A stretch of DNA of 64,000 bases. Origin: Kutzneria buriramensis. Lineage in GTDB: Bacteria > Actinomycetota > Actinomycetes > Mycobacteriales > Pseudonocardiaceae. A program made the position numbers and the translations under genes. The notes under the pieces are model-generated. The model did not search any database, had not been told where the DNA came from, and saw only the letters and a list, made by a program, of their open reading frames with translations. Below are positions 26,923-37,699 of this stretch, piece after piece. How positions within the stretch are numbered: the stretch's first letter is position 1; each line of letters opens with the position of its first letter. The stretch spans positions 62,001-126,000 of the forward strand of contig NZ_QUNO01000001.1 in NCBI RefSeq assembly GCF_003387475.1. Direction: 5' to 3'.

Positions 26923-28356
26923 GTGACGACCAAGCCGCTCATCCCCAACGTGCTCGCCGGCCGCTACGCGTCGGCCCAGCTGGTCGGCCTCTGGTCGCCG
27001 GAACACAAGGTCGTGCTGGAGCGGCAGCTGTGGCTGGCCGTGCTCCGCGCGCAGGCCGAGCTCGGCATCGACGTGCCCGCCGGCGCGGTCGCCGACTACG
27101 AGCGGGTGCTGGACCAGGTCGACCTGGCGTCCATCGCCGACCGCGAGCGGGTCACCCGGCACGACGTGAAGGCCCGGATCGAGGAGTTCAATGCCCTGGC
27201 CGGCCACGAGCAGGTGCACAAGGGCATGACCTCGCGGGACCTCACCGAGAACGTCGAGCAGCTCCAGATCCGGCAGTCGCTGGAGTTCGTCCGCGGCAAG
27301 GTCGCCGCCGTGCTGGCCCGACTGGCCCGGCTCGCGGTCGAGCACACCGACCTGGTGATGGCCGGCCGCTCGCACAACGTGGCCGCGCAGGCCACCACCC
27401 TGGGCAAGCGCTTCGCCACCGCGGCCGACGAGCTGCTGGTGGCGTTCGGGCGGCTGGAGGACCTGGTCGAGCGGTACCCGCTGCGCGGCGTGAAGGGCCC
27501 GGTCGGCACCGCCCAGGACATGCTGGACCTGCTGGGCGGCGACGCGGCCAAGCTGGCCGAGCTGGAGCGCAAGGTGGCCGAGTTCCTGGGCTTCCGCCGG
27601 GTGCTGACCAGCGTCGGCCAGGTCTACCCGCGCTCGCTGGACTTCGACGTGCTGTCGGCGCTGGTGCAGCTGGCCGCCGCGCCGTCCAGCCTGGCCAAGA
27701 CGATCCGGCTGATGGCCGGGCACGAGCTGGTCACCGAGGGCTTCAAGCCCGGCCAGGTCGGCTCCAGCGCGATGCCGCACAAGATGAACACCCGGTCCTG
27801 CGAGCGGGTCAACGGCCTGACCGTGATCCTGCGGGGCTACCTGGCGATGACCGGCGAGCTGGCCGGCGACCAGTGGAACGAGGGCGACGTGTCCTGCTCG
27901 GTGGTGCGCCGGGTCGCGTTGCCGGACGCGTTCTTCGCGCTGGACGGCCTGCTGGAGACGCTGTTGACCGTGCTGGACGAGTTCGGCGCGTACCCGGCGG
28001 TGGTGTCCCGCGAGCTGGACCGCTACCTGCCGTTCCTGGCCACCACCAAGGTGCTGATGGCGTCCGTGCGGGCCGGCGTCGGCCGGGAGACCGCGCACGA
28101 GGCGATCAAGGAGAACGCCGTCGCGGTCGCGCTGGCCATGCGTGAGCAGGGCCAGGAGCGCAACGACCTGCTCGACCGGCTCGCCGCCGACTCACGGATT
28201 CCACTGGACCGCGCCCAGCTCGACGAGCTGCTGGCCGACCGGCTGTCGTTCACCGGCGTGGCCGGGGCGCAGGTCGACGCGGTCGCCGCCGAGATCGGCA
28301 AGACCCTGGAGCGCTTCCCCGACGCCGTCGGGTACGTGCCGGAGCCGATCCTGTGA
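26923..28356 (+). CDS. purB: Adenylosuccinate lyase
   Basis: The 477-aa fumarase-superfamily lyase acts twice in purine synthesis: SAICAR to AICAR, and adenylosuccinate to AMP. Seen are HDVKARIEEFNALAG, the KGMTSRDLTENVEQLQI block, AGRSHNVAAQATT with the catalytic His, and the signature loop GSSAMPHKMNT with the catalytic Ser. Length fits the longer actinobacterial type. Leaderless GTG start. Its stop overlaps the MOSC gene start as GTGA. Confidence 0.97.
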   Translation: MTTKPLIPNVLAGRYASAQLVGLWSPEHKVVLERQLWLAVLRAQAELGIDVPAGAVADYERVLDQVDLASIADRERVTRHDVKARIEEFNALAGHEQVHKGMTSRDLTENVEQLQIRQSLEFVRGKVAAVLARLARLAVEHTDLVMAGRSHNVAAQATTLGKRFATAADELLVAFGRLEDLVERYPLRGVKGPVGTAQDMLDLLGGDAAKLAELERKVAEFLGFRRVLTSVGQVYPRSLDFDVLSALVQLAAAPSSLAKTIRLMAGHELVTEGFKPGQVGSSAMPHKMNTRSCERVNGLTVILRGYLAMTGELAGDQWNEGDVSCSVVRRVALPDAFFALDGLLETLLTVLDEFGAYPAVVSRELDRYLPFLATTKVLMASVRAGVGRETAHEAIKENAVAVALAMREQGQERNDLLDRLAADSRIPLDRAQLDELLADRLSFTGVAGAQVDAVAAEIGKTLERFPDAVGYVPEPIL

Positions 28357-29195
28357 GCGCCCAGGTCGCCGGCCTGGTCAGCTACCCGATCAAGGGGTGC
28401 GCCGGCACCCCGGCCAGCACCGCCGTCGTCACGCCGACCGGCTTGCTCCACGACCGCGCGTGGATGGTCGTCGACGGCGACGGCGTGTTCCGCAGTCAGC
28501 GCAACGAGCCCCGGCTGGCCGTGGTCCGGCCGTCCGTGCAGGGTGACCGGCTCGTGGTGACCGCGCCCGAGATCGAGGACCTGGTGCTCGACGTCATGCC
28601 GGACGGCCCGCAGCGGCCCGTCCGGGTGCACAGCTGGAACGGCATCGGCGCCGACCAGGGCGATGCGGCGGCCGAGTGGTTCAGCGAGGTGCTCGGCGAG
28701 CCGTCCCGGCTGGTCGGGCTGCCGCCCGGGCACCACCGGGTGTCCGGCGGCGAGATCGAGGGCCTGGTCGGCTTCGCCGACGCGCACGCGCTGCTGGTCA
28801 CCTCGCTGGCGTCGCTGGACGGCCTGAACGAGCGCATCCTGGCCAAGGGCGCCGAGGCGGTGCCGATGTCCCGGTTCCGGCCCAACATCGTCATCAGCGG
28901 CTGGTCCGAGCCGCACACCGAGGACCAGGTGCGCCGGATGACCATCGGCGACGTCGAGTTCGGCTACGCCAAGGAGTGCGTGCGCTGCGCCGTGCCGATG
29001 GTCGACCAGGACACCGGCCGCCGCGCCGGCCCCGAGCCCATTCGCTCCCTGGCCCAGTACCGGCGCCACCCCGACGGCGGCGTGACCTTCGGCATGAAGG
29101 CGGTCGTGCTGCGCCCCGGCGCCGTCTCCGTCGGCGACGCCGTGGCGGTGCAGCGCTGGGCGGAACTGCCTAGCTGCGCAGCCGAACCCGCCTGA
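28353..29195 (+). CDS. MOSC domain-containing protein
   Basis: A 280-aa protein with an N-terminal MOSC beta-barrel (VAGLVSYPIKGCAGTPASTA, LLHDRAWMVVD) and a C-terminal MOSC domain (FRPNIVISG, KECVRCAVPMVDQDTG). The conserved Cys in this family binds molybdenum cofactor or carries sulfur; relatives reduce N-hydroxylated compounds or deliver sulfur. It is translationally coupled to purB by GTGA. Its last 26 nt overlap the convergent gene. Substrate unknown. Confidence 0.87.
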   Translation: MSAQVAGLVSYPIKGCAGTPASTAVVTPTGLLHDRAWMVVDGDGVFRSQRNEPRLAVVRPSVQGDRLVVTAPEIEDLVLDVMPDGPQRPVRVHSWNGIGADQGDAAAEWFSEVLGEPSRLVGLPPGHHRVSGGEIEGLVGFADAHALLVTSLASLDGLNERILAKGAEAVPMSRFRPNIVISGWSEPHTEDQVRRMTIGDVEFGYAKECVRCAVPMVDQDTGRRAGPEPIRSLAQYRRHPDGGVTFGMKAVVLRPGAVSVGDAVAVQRWAELPSCAAEPA

Positions 29196-29607
29196 CCCGG
29201 TACTCCGGCGCCAGCGTCAGCTCCCGGCCGCCGGTCAGCGCGATGTGCAGCCAGCCGTCCGGCTCCAGACGGGTGGCGGCCACCTCGGCGGCCGGGCCGA
29301 TGCTGCCGTACGGGCGGAACCACTCGCCCGGCGCAAGTGCCGACACCGCCGTGGAATCGAGGTTGACGGCGCGTGAACTTGGCTGCACGTAAAGGATCCA
29401 GAGCTTCCAGACGGCGAATCCCGCGGCGGCGAAAGGAAACGGCAGCCACGGCACGTTGAACGGCAGCGCGAGCAGGGAGCAGGCGAGCGCCGGCCACACC
29501 CCGGAGCTGATCGGCAGCCGACCGATCTGGAGCCAGCCGGTGGTGCGCACCATGCCGTTGGGACACAAGCCGCGCGGCGTTCGGCCGTCGGGGAGCCTCG
29601 CGGTCAC
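29170..29607 (-). CDS. Small membrane protein with PH-like C-terminal part, function unknown
   Basis: A 145-aa protein with two hydrophobic segments (about residues 36-75) and a C-terminal beta-rich part ([36 protein letters not shown]) that looks like a small PH-type domain. No family was recognised. GTG 29607 is chosen because the frame has no earlier supported start. It is convergent with, and overlaps, the MOSC gene by 26 nt, and is divergent from purC. Confidence 0.6.
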   Translation of the reverse strand: MTARLPDGRTPRGLCPNGMVRTTGWLQIGRLPISSGVWPALACSLLALPFNVPWLPFPFAAAGFAVWKLWILYVQPSSRAVNLDSTAVSALAPGEWFRPYGSIGPAAEVAATRLEPDGWLHIALTGGRELTLAPEYRVRRVRLRS

Positions 29608-29687
29608 GACCGGTCAATACGCGGCCCTTCGGACGCCGTTTCGCCCTGGACGTTCGGTTCACTCGAACGGCCGGTGAACCGAACACG

Positions 29688-29693
29688 TAGGCT
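29688..29693 (+). promoter_or_regulatory. -10 element for leaderless purC
   Basis: TAGGCT is 7 nt before the purC GTG, identical to the hexamers at purD and purS. Confidence 0.6.
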
Positions 29694-29700
29694 GCGGGTC

Positions 29701-30567
29701 GTGCCCGCACTCACTGACTACGAGCTGATCGCCGCCGGCAAGGTCCGCGAGCTCTACCGCGTCGACGACGAGCTGTTGCTGCTGGTCGCGTCCGACCGGA
29801 TCTCCGCGTACGACTGGGTGCTGCCCACCGAGATCCCGGACAAGGGTGCGGTGCTCACCGCGATGAGCGTGTTCTGGTTCGAGGCGCTGGGCGACATCGT
29901 GCCGAACCACCTGGTGTCCGACGACGACGGCCGCATCCCGGCCGAGGTGCGCGGGCGGGCGCTGCTGGTGCGCAGCCTGGACATGATCCAGTTCGAGTGC
30001 GTGGCGCGGGGCTACCTGACCGGCTCGGGTCTGATCGACTACCGGAACACCGGCGCGGTCTGCGGGGTCGAGCTGCCGGCCGGCCTGGTCGAGGCGTCCC
30101 GGCTGGCGGAGCCGATCTTCACGCCGGCCACCAAGGCGCCGATCGGCCAGCACGACGAGAACATCACCTTCGACCGGATGGCGGCCCAGGGCCGTGAGGA
30201 GGCCGAGGAGCTGCGGGACCTCACCCTCGCGGTGTACCGGCGCGGCGCCGAGATCGCCGAGAAGGCGGGCGTCATCCTCGCCGACACCAAGCTGGAGTTC
30301 GGCCGCGACGCGTCCGGCCGGATCGTGCTGGGCGACGAGGTGCTGACGCCGGACTCGTCCCGCTACTGGCCGTCCGAGGGCTACGAGGCCGGCCGCGTGC
30401 AGCCGTCCTACGACAAGCAGTACGTCCGGGACTGGCTCACCTCGCCGGAGTCGGGCTGGGACCGCAAGTCCGACACCCCGCCCCCGCCGCTGCCCGCGGA
30501 GGTCGTCGCGGCCACCCGTTCGAAGTACGTCGAGGCGTACGAGCGTGTCACCGGCAAACGGTTCTGA
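29701..30567 (+). CDS. purC: Phosphoribosylaminoimidazole-succinocarboxamide synthase (SAICAR synthetase)
   Basis: The 288-aa enzyme joins CAIR and aspartate with ATP. Seen are [28 protein letters not shown] (quoted here in meaning: the N-terminal glycine-rich loop and SDRISAYD), [34 protein letters not shown] and [13 protein letters not shown]. The size is typical of the actinobacterial/yeast-like type. GTG 29701 is leaderless; a start nine codons earlier would lie in the promoter. Confidence 0.96.
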   Translation: MPALTDYELIAAGKVRELYRVDDELLLLVASDRISAYDWVLPTEIPDKGAVLTAMSVFWFEALGDIVPNHLVSDDDGRIPAEVRGRALLVRSLDMIQFECVARGYLTGSGLIDYRNTGAVCGVELPAGLVEASRLAEPIFTPATKAPIGQHDENITFDRMAAQGREEAEELRDLTLAVYRRGAEIAEKAGVILADTKLEFGRDASGRIVLGDEVLTPDSSRYWPSEGYEAGRVQPSYDKQYVRDWLTSPESGWDRKSDTPPPPLPAEVVAATRSKYVEAYERVTGKRF

Positions 30568-30632
30568 CAGGGTTCGCCGACGCGACACCTGACCGTCAGG
30601 CCGGGGCAATGCCGGTGCTGCGCACTTAACGG

Positions 30633-31349
30633 GTGAGCTCGCGGCTGGTTGTCTCGCTGTCCGGCATCAACGCCCGAACGCTCGCGCAGGCCACCGCCCT
30701 GGCTGCCGAGCTGGACTCGCGTGGGGTGCCGCTGTCGCTGTTGGTCGCCCCGAGGGTGGGCCGGCACTCGGCGGACTCGCCCGCACTGCGGTGGGTCCGC
30801 AGCCGCGCCGCCGGCGGCGACGCCGTCGTGCTGCACGGCCTTGACCACGACCTCGACCCGTGCCGGCGGCCCCGGGTGATCCGCCGCCAGGCCGAGTTCG
30901 CCGCGCTGCCCGCGCACGAGGCGAACCTGCGCCTGGTCGCGGCCCGGGCCCTGCTGGAGCGGCTCGACCTGCACACCGACTACTTCGCGCCGCCGCGCTG
31001 GCTGGCGTCCAACGGGACACTGATCGCCTTGCGCCGTCACGGTTTCCGGCTCTGTGCCGACGTGACGGCCGTGCGCGACCTCCAGACCGGCGTGGTGATC
31101 CCGGGCCGGGTGCACGGCCTTGCGGCCCGCACCGAGCGTGGCGAGCAGTGGCTGTGCTGGGCGCTGGTGCTCGGTGTCGCGCGGGCGGCCCGCCGCAGCG
31201 GTCTGGTGCGGATCGCGGCGGACGCCGGCGACCTGCACCGCGCCGGCCCGCGGCAGGCCGTGCTCGACGCCGTGGACATCGCGCTGCACCACGGCGCCGA
31301 ACCCGTGACCTACGGCGGGCTACAGCTTCGTCGCCTCGCCGTGAGCTAG
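30633..31349 (+). CDS. DUF2334/polysaccharide-deacetylase-like protein
   Basis: A 238-aa protein with the NodB-like deacetylase fold of DUF2334: LVVSLSGINARTLAQ at the first strand, HGLDHDLDP where metal-binding residues lie, DYFAPPRWLASNGTLIALRR, and RIAADAGDLHRAG with VLDAVDIAL at the end. Whether it is catalytic is uncertain. GTG 30633 has no ribosome site. It follows purC after 65 bp and its end overlaps the convergent MBL gene by 30 nt. Confidence 0.75.
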   Translation: MSSRLVVSLSGINARTLAQATALAAELDSRGVPLSLLVAPRVGRHSADSPALRWVRSRAAGGDAVVLHGLDHDLDPCRRPRVIRRQAEFAALPAHEANLRLVAARALLERLDLHTDYFAPPRWLASNGTLIALRRHGFRLCADVTAVRDLQTGVVIPGRVHGLAARTERGEQWLCWALVLGVARAARRSGLVRIAADAGDLHRAGPRQAVLDAVDIALHHGAEPVTYGGLQLRRLAVS

Positions 31350-31961
31350 CCGCACGATCTCTGTGCCCTCGGGCTTGGTCTGGTTGAGCCAGTTCTCCGT
31401 GAGCATGTGGCCGAGATCGCTGTGCAGGCCCTCGTGGATCGGCACGCCCACGCGGGGCCGAACCGCCTTGACGTAGTCGAGCACCTCGGCCAGCTTCAGC
31501 CACGGCGCCGACTCCGGCACGCCCAGCACGTCCACGTCGCCGTCCGGGCGGGCGAACGAGTCGCCGGGATGCAGGAACGCGCCGCCGTCGACCAGGTAGC
31601 CGACGTTGGTGATGCCGGGCAGGTCGCCGTAGATGGTGGCGTGCGCGCCGCCGATCACGTCGACCGTGGCGCCGGCCAGCGACAGCTTGTCGCCGGCGTT
31701 CGCGACCGTGTGCTCCAGGCCCAGCTCGGTGACGATGCCGGCGGAATCCGGGTCCACCACGAGCTTCGCGCCCGGGTTGGCCGCGAGCAGCGCCGGCAGC
31801 CGGTCGCGGTCGAGGTGGTCGAAGTGCTGGTGCGTGATCAGCACCGCGTCCAGGCCCTCGGTCTGCTCGAAGCCCGTGGCGAGCGTGCCCGGGTCGATCA
31901 GCAGCCGCGCCGAGCCGGTGTCCAGCAGCACGCACGCGTGTCCGAAGTGGACGATATGCAT
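31320..31961 (-). CDS. MBL-fold metallo-hydrolase
   Basis: A 213-aa metallo-beta-lactamase-fold protein of the UlaG-like group. It starts HIVHFGHACVLLDTG and shows the metal motif THQHFDHLD (HxHxDH), followed by AHATIYGD and HPGDSFARP with further ligands, and a C-terminal PIHEG. ATG 31961 is set by AAGGAG 7 nt upstream. No signal peptide. Substrate unknown. It is 31 bp from the upstream epimerase gene on the same strand and probably forms one unit with it. Confidence 0.87.
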   Translation of the reverse strand: MHIVHFGHACVLLDTGSARLLIDPGTLATGFEQTEGLDAVLITHQHFDHLDRDRLPALLAANPGAKLVVDPDSAGIVTELGLEHTVANAGDKLSLAGATVDVIGGAHATIYGDLPGITNVGYLVDGGAFLHPGDSFARPDGDVDVLGVPESAPWLKLAEVLDYVKAVRPRVGVPIHEGLHSDLGHMLTENWLNQTKPEGTEIVRLAHGEATKL

Positions 31962-31992
31962 CGATGGCTCCTTCGCTACGTGTCCCTGCACC

Positions 31993-32991
31993 CTATGCCT
32001 GGAGCTTGTCCAGGACCTCCCGTTCCTGTGCGGGCGTCAGCCCCGATCTGCGCTCCCGGTCGAAGCCGAGTTCGGTCTCCCTCGCCAGCGCGCCGCGCAC
32101 GGCGTCCTCGAACGGCCGGAAGGTCAGGCCCGCCGCGATCGCCTTCGACACGTCGTGCGTGGTGAAGCCCATGTGCTTCGGCGGCAGCCACAGCGGCAGC
32201 GACTTCGGGCCGCCCCAGTACTGAACGTCGTTGTCCCGCAACAGTTCCTCGCTCACCGTGACCGTCTCCGTGCCCGCCGGTGCCAGGATTTCCCTGATCT
32301 CGTCGAGAAGTCCGCCCAGCGGTCGGGAGATTCCGGTGGCGTTGTACACGCCCGTGATCCGCTGCTCGCCGGCATCGATGATCCACTTCGCCAGGTCGCG
32401 GACGTCCACGTGCTGGGTCATCTGGCCGTCCACCGGCGGCAGCAACACCCGGCCGCCGCGCGCGAACCGCCCCGGCCAGTAGCCGAACCGGTCGCTCGGG
32501 TCCTTCGGGCCCGTGATCAGGCCCGAGCGCACCACGAACGCCCGATCGGCGAGGTGCTCCAGCACCTCGTTCTCGCTCGCGACCTTCACCGCCCCGTACA
32601 GACCGGGGTCGGCGTCCGGCTTCGTGCCGTCCTCCCGCCGGGGCGCCAGCAGCGTCGAGTCCTCGTTCTGGCCCTGCTCCTCGAAGCTCGCGTAGGCGCT
32701 GATCGAGGACACGAACGTCCAGTGCCCCGCGTTCGGGCCCAGCGCGCGGACCGCGTCCCTCACCCAGGGGTAGGAGATCGTCGCCACGTCCACCACCGCG
32801 TCGAACCGCTCGTCCTTCAGCGGCTCCAGCCCGTCCGGATCGCTGCGGTCCAGCCGTACAAGCTTCGCCCCCGCCGGCACGTCTCCACCCGTGCCCCTCG
32901 CCGCGCAGACCACCTCGTGGCCCCTTCGCAGCGCCTCGGCCGCCACCGTGTGGCCGAGGAACACCGTCCCACCCAGCACCAGTAGTCGCAT
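31993..32991 (-). CDS. NAD-dependent epimerase/dehydratase family protein
   Basis: A 332-aa short-chain-dehydrogenase-like protein: Rossmann motif LVLGGTVFLGHTVAAEALRR (GGTxFLG), DVATISY, SSISAYASF with the catalytic Ser, and YGAVKVASE (YxxxK). The C-terminus has the atypical-SDR WLPP and FRPFEDAVRGAL. The substrate (sugar nucleotide or isoprenoid) is not evident. It is divergent from purS across 283 bp. Confidence 0.85.
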   Translation of the reverse strand: MRLLVLGGTVFLGHTVAAEALRRGHEVVCAARGTGGDVPAGAKLVRLDRSDPDGLEPLKDERFDAVVDVATISYPWVRDAVRALGPNAGHWTFVSSISAYASFEEQGQNEDSTLLAPRREDGTKPDADPGLYGAVKVASENEVLEHLADRAFVVRSGLITGPKDPSDRFGYWPGRFARGGRVLLPPVDGQMTQHVDVRDLAKWIIDAGEQRITGVYNATGISRPLGGLLDEIREILAPAGTETVTVSEELLRDNDVQYWGGPKSLPLWLPPKHMGFTTHDVSKAIAAGLTFRPFEDAVRGALARETELGFDRERRSGLTPAQEREVLDKLQA

Positions 32992-33228
32992 GGCTCACAC
33001 CCTCGACCGGTTCCCAGCCGGCCGCCACCCCTCTCGCGCTGGGCGAACGGGCCCGCACGGGTGAGTGACGGAAATCATCCGTCCGGGGAAGGCCGCCCTG
33101 GACAGCGTGCGGCTCGGCCGCCGACCGCCCGGACATCGGCCGGGCGCCTGTCCTCGGCTCACTGTCCTCGGCGGATGTGACGTCCACCGGCCGTTCAACT
33201 GGTGTCCATCGACTTCACCCAGGTCAGG

Positions 33229-33234
33229 TAGGCT
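33229..33234 (+). promoter_or_regulatory. -10 element for the purSQL operon
   Basis: TAGGCT, identical to the purC and purD hexamers, but here 40 nt before the purS GTG, leaving a short leader that contains a GGGAG ribosome site. No convincing -35 was seen. Confidence 0.5.
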
Positions 33235-33274
33235 CTGGCGGTACCGCGACCCCTCCACACCGGGAGCATCCTCA

Positions 33275-33510
33275 GTGGCCCGAGTCGTCGTCGACGTCAT
33301 GCCCAAGCCCGAAATCCTCGACCCGCAGGGTCAGGCGGTGGCCAATGCGCTGCCCCGTCTCGGATTCGACGGCATCGGCAGCGTCCGCCAAGGCAAGCAC
33401 TTCGAACTGGACGTCGACGACTCGGTCGACGACGCCACCCTCGCCAAGATCGCCGAGACCTTCCTCGCCAACCCGGTCGTCGAGGACTGGGTCGTGCGGC
33501 GGGTGGAGTC

Positions 33511-33514
<4 letters not shown>
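33275..33514 (+). CDS. purS: FGAM synthase subunit PurS
   Basis: The 79-aa small subunit of the three-part formylglycinamidine synthase, bridging PurQ and PurL. Seen are [36 protein letters not shown] and the C-terminal [10 protein letters not shown], all family-typical. GTG 33275 has GGGAG 9 nt upstream. Its stop overlaps the purQ GTG as GTGA. Confidence 0.95.
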
Positions 33515-34184
<670 letters not shown>

Positions 34185-34188
<4 letters not shown>

Positions 34189-36509
34189 CCACTGAGTCGA
34201 TTCTCAACTCCGCAAGCGAGTCCTCGGTCGACCACCTGCTCGACACCGTCGAGCACGCGACGGCGACGCCCGACAACGCGCAGCCCTACCGCGAGCTGGG
34301 CCTGAAGGACGACGAGTACGCGCGCATCCGCGACATCCTGGGCCGCCGGCCCACGGACGCCGAGCTGGCCATGTACTCGGTGATGTGGAGCGAGCACTGC
34401 TCGTACAAGTCGTCCAAGGTGCACCTGCGCTACTTCGGCGAGACCACCACCGACGAGATGCGGGCCAAGATGCTGGCCGGCATCGGCGAGAACGCCGGCG
34501 TGGTCGACATCGGCGACGGCTGGGCGGTCACCTTCAAGGTGGAGAGCCACAACCACCCGTCCTACGTGGAGCCCTACCAGGGCGCGGCGACCGGCGTCGG
34601 CGGCATCGTCCGCGACATCATGGCGATGGGCGCCCGCCCGATCGCGGTGGTCGACCCCCTGCGCTTCGGCCCGGCCGACGCCCCGGACACCCGGCGCGTG
34701 CTGCACGGCGTGGTCGCCGGCGTCGGCGGCTACGGCAACTGCCTGGGCCTGCCCAACATCGGCGGCGAGCTGGTGTTCGACGCCACGTACGCGGGCAACC
34801 CGCTGCTCAACGCCGGCTGCATCGGCGCGCTGCGGGTGGAGGACCTGCACCTGGCGCACGCCTCCGGCACCGGCAACAAGGTCATCCTGTTCGGCGCGCG
34901 GACCGGCCTCGACGGCATCGGCGGCGTGTCGGTGCTGGCCAGCGACACGTTCTCGGGCGACGAGGGCGGCACGGGCCGCAAGAAGCTGCCGAGCGTGCAG
35001 GTGGGCGACCCGTTCACCGAGAAGGTGCTCATCGAGTGCTGCCTGGAGCTCTACCGCGAGGGCATCGTGGTCGGCATCCAGGACCTCGGCGGCGCCGGCC
35101 TGTCCTGCGCGACCAGCGAGCTGGCCAGCGCCGGCGACGGCGGCATGCACGTCTGGCTGGACCGGGTTCCGTTGCGCGCCAAGGGAATGACGCCGGCCGA
35201 GGTGCTGTCGTCGGAGTCCCAGGAGCGCATGATGGCGGTCGTGCGGCCGTCCGATGTGGACGCCTTCATGCGGGTGTGCCGCAAGTGGGACGTCATCGCC
35301 ACCGAGATCGGCGAGGTGACCGAGGGCGACCGCCTGGTCATCACCTGGCACGACCAGGTCGTGGTGGATGTGCCGCCGCGCACCGTGGCGCACGAGGGCC
35401 CGGTCTACCACCGGCCGATCGAGCGCCCCGCCGACCAGGACGCGCTCCAGGCCGACGGCCCCGAGTCGCTGCCGCGGCCGAGGACCGCCGACGAGTTGCG
35501 GGCGCTGCTGCTGCGGATGATCTCCTCGCCGAACCTGGCGTCCAAGCGCTGGGTGACCGAGCAGTACGACCGCTACGTGCGGGGCAACACCGTGCTGGCC
35601 CAGCCGTCCGACTCCGGCATGGTCCGGGTCGACGAGGAGACCGGCCGCGGCGTGGCCCTGTCCACCGACTGCAACGGCCGGTTCTGCAAGCTCGACCCGT
35701 ACCAGGGCGCGCAGCTGGCGCTGGCCGAGGCGTACCGGAACGTGGCTGCCACCGGCGCGACGCCGCTGGCGGTCACCGACTGCCTGAACTTCGGCTCGCC
35801 GGAGGACCCGGGCGTGATGTGGCAGTTCGAGCAGGCCATCAAGGGCCTCGCCGACGGCTGCGCGCAGCTGGGGATCCCGGTCACCGGCGGCAACGTCAGC
35901 TTCTACAACCAGACCGGCACCACGGCGATCCTGCCGACGCCGGTGGTCGGCGTGCTCGGCGTCATCGACGACGTGGCCCGGCGCACCCCGACCGGGTTCG
36001 GCGCCGAGCCCGGCGAGACGCTGTTGCTGCTCGGCGACACCCGTGACGAGTTCGCCGGCTCCGAGTGGGCACACGTGGAGCACGGCCACCTCGGCGGCCG
36101 GCCGCCGCAGGTCGACCTGGAGCGGGAGCGGCTGCTGGCCGAGGTGCTGGTCGCGGGCTCCCGCGACGGCATGCTGTCGGCGGCGCACGACCTGTCCGAC
36201 GGCGGCCTGGCGCAGGCGATCGTCGAGTCCTGCCTGCTCGGCGAGACCGGCGCCCGCATCATCCTGCCGGAGGGCGCGGACCCGTTCGTCCAGCTGTTCT
36301 CCGAGTCGGCGGGCCGGGTCGTGGTGGCGGTGCCGCGCAGCGAGGAGCTGCGGTTCACCGAGATGTGCACGGCGCGGGAGTTGCCGTGGGTGCGCATCGG
36401 CGTGGTGGACAAGGAGTCGAACGAGCTGGAGATCCAGGGCGTGGCCACGTTCGGTCTGGACGAGCTGCGCGAGGCCTGGGAAGGCACCCTGCCGGCGTTG
36501 TTCGACTGA
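34185..36509 (+). CDS. purL: FGAM synthase subunit PurL
   Basis: The 774-aa small-type PurL is the ATP-dependent synthetase subunit that converts FGAR to FGAM. Seen are [32 protein letters not shown] with the active-site His, [24 protein letters not shown] and, in the second half, GGNVSFYNQ and [16 protein letters not shown]. The GTG start is fixed by overlap with the purQ stop. The operon ends with a strong hairpin at 36568-36608. Confidence 0.97.
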
Positions 36510-36567
36510 GCTTTTGGCGCGCGTTCCGCGCGCGGCTCGGCCGCCCACGAGGCCGATGCCTTCCCTT

Positions 36568-36608
36568 GGCCGATGTCGATCGATGGAAAGATTCGATCGA
36601 CATCGGCC
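36568..36608 (+). terminator. Hairpin terminator after purSQL
   Basis: A perfect 16-bp stem (36568-36583 with 36593-36608) with 9-nt loop TGGAAAGAT, 59 nt past the purL stop. The inner stem TCGATCGA and a loop of pattern TGRAMAGAY are shared with the hairpin at 2114-2154, although the outer stem sequences differ. Confidence 0.8.
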
Positions 36609-36675
36609 GGCGGTCCAGGCATCGGCGGCGGCCTCGCGCTCTGTGCCACACCTTGCCCGTTGCGTGCGACTGACC

Positions 36676-36681
36676 TAGTTT
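36676..36681 (+). promoter_or_regulatory. -10 element for the leaderless ureohydrolase gene
   Basis: TAGTTT lies 6 nt before ATG 36688, with no Shine-Dalgarno sequence. Confidence 0.45.
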
Positions 36682-36687
36682 CGCCCC

Positions 36688-37698
36688 ATGCGCTACGGGG
36701 CGATGTACGGGCCGGATGTGACGTTCCTCGGCGTGGAACGCTGTGCTCTCGCCGAGCCGGCTTCCTTTGCGGGAGCCGACGTCGTGATCGTGGGCGCGCC
36801 CTACGACGGCGGGACGTCGCACCGGCCCGGCACGCGTTTCGGGCCGATGGCCATCCGCACCACGGATTACCTGGGGCACAACGGATCCCGGCCCAGCCTG
36901 GCGCTGCGCGTGGACGCCCTCAAGGACCTGCGGGTGCTCGACGCCGGCGATGTGGAGATGTACGCCGGCGACGAGATGGAGAGCCACGCCGCCATCGAGG
37001 AGGCGGTGCACACGATCACCGCGTCCGGCGCGATCCCGGTGGTGCTGGGCGGCGACCACAGCATCGCGCTGCCGGATGCCCGCGGCGTGGCCCGGCACTA
37101 CGGCTTCGGCCGTGTGTCGATGATCCACTTCGACGCGCACGCCGACACCGGCGACATCGAGTTCGGCCACCTCTACGGCCACGGCCAGCCGATGCGCCGC
37201 CTGTTGGAGTGCGGCGCGATCCGCGGCGACCGGTTCCTCCAGCTGGGGCTGCGCGGCTACTGGCCGGAGCCGGACACCCTGGACTGGATGGCCGAGCAGC
37301 GGATGCGGTCGTACGAGATGACCGAGATCGTCACCCGCGGCTTCGACGAGTGCCTGGCGGAGGCGTCGGCCATCGCGATGGACGACTGCGACGGCGTGTA
37401 CCTGTCGGTGGACGTGGACGTGTGCGATCCCGGGCACGCTCCCGGCACCGGAACCCCGGAGCCGGGAGGCATCTCGGCGCGGCAGCTGCTGGATGCGGTG
37501 CGCGGCATCTGCTACCGGCTTCCCGTGGTGGGCGTGGAGATCGTGGAGGTGTCGCCGCCCTACGACCACGCGGAGATCACCGCAGCGTTGGGCAATCGTG
37601 TTGTGCTGGAAGCGTTGTCGGGCATCGCCCGGCGCCGCAAGGACGCCGAGAGCGGCCACACCTGGGATCCGGCGCAGCCGCTGCTCGACGGCCGCTGA
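36688..37698 (+). CDS. speB: Ureohydrolase, agmatinase-like
   Basis: A 336-aa binuclear manganese enzyme of the arginase/agmatinase family. The metal sites are GGDHSIALP, HFDAHADTG and YLSVDVDVCDPGHAPGTGTP. Length and APYDGGTSHRPGTRFGP at the N-terminus fit the agmatinase branch, which releases urea from agmatine or other guanidino compounds. Guanidinobutyrase or guanidinopropionase cannot be excluded. It stands alone between purL and a lysozyme gene, whose stop is one base away. Confidence 0.82.
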   Translation: MRYGAMYGPDVTFLGVERCALAEPASFAGADVVIVGAPYDGGTSHRPGTRFGPMAIRTTDYLGHNGSRPSLALRVDALKDLRVLDAGDVEMYAGDEMESHAAIEEAVHTITASGAIPVVLGGDHSIALPDARGVARHYGFGRVSMIHFDAHADTGDIEFGHLYGHGQPMRRLLECGAIRGDRFLQLGLRGYWPEPDTLDWMAEQRMRSYEMTEIVTRGFDECLAEASAIAMDDCDGVYLSVDVDVCDPGHAPGTGTPEPGGISARQLLDAVRGICYRLPVVGVEIVEVSPPYDHAEITAALGNRVVLEALSGIARRRKDAESGHTWDPAQPLLDGR

Positions 37699-37699
37699 C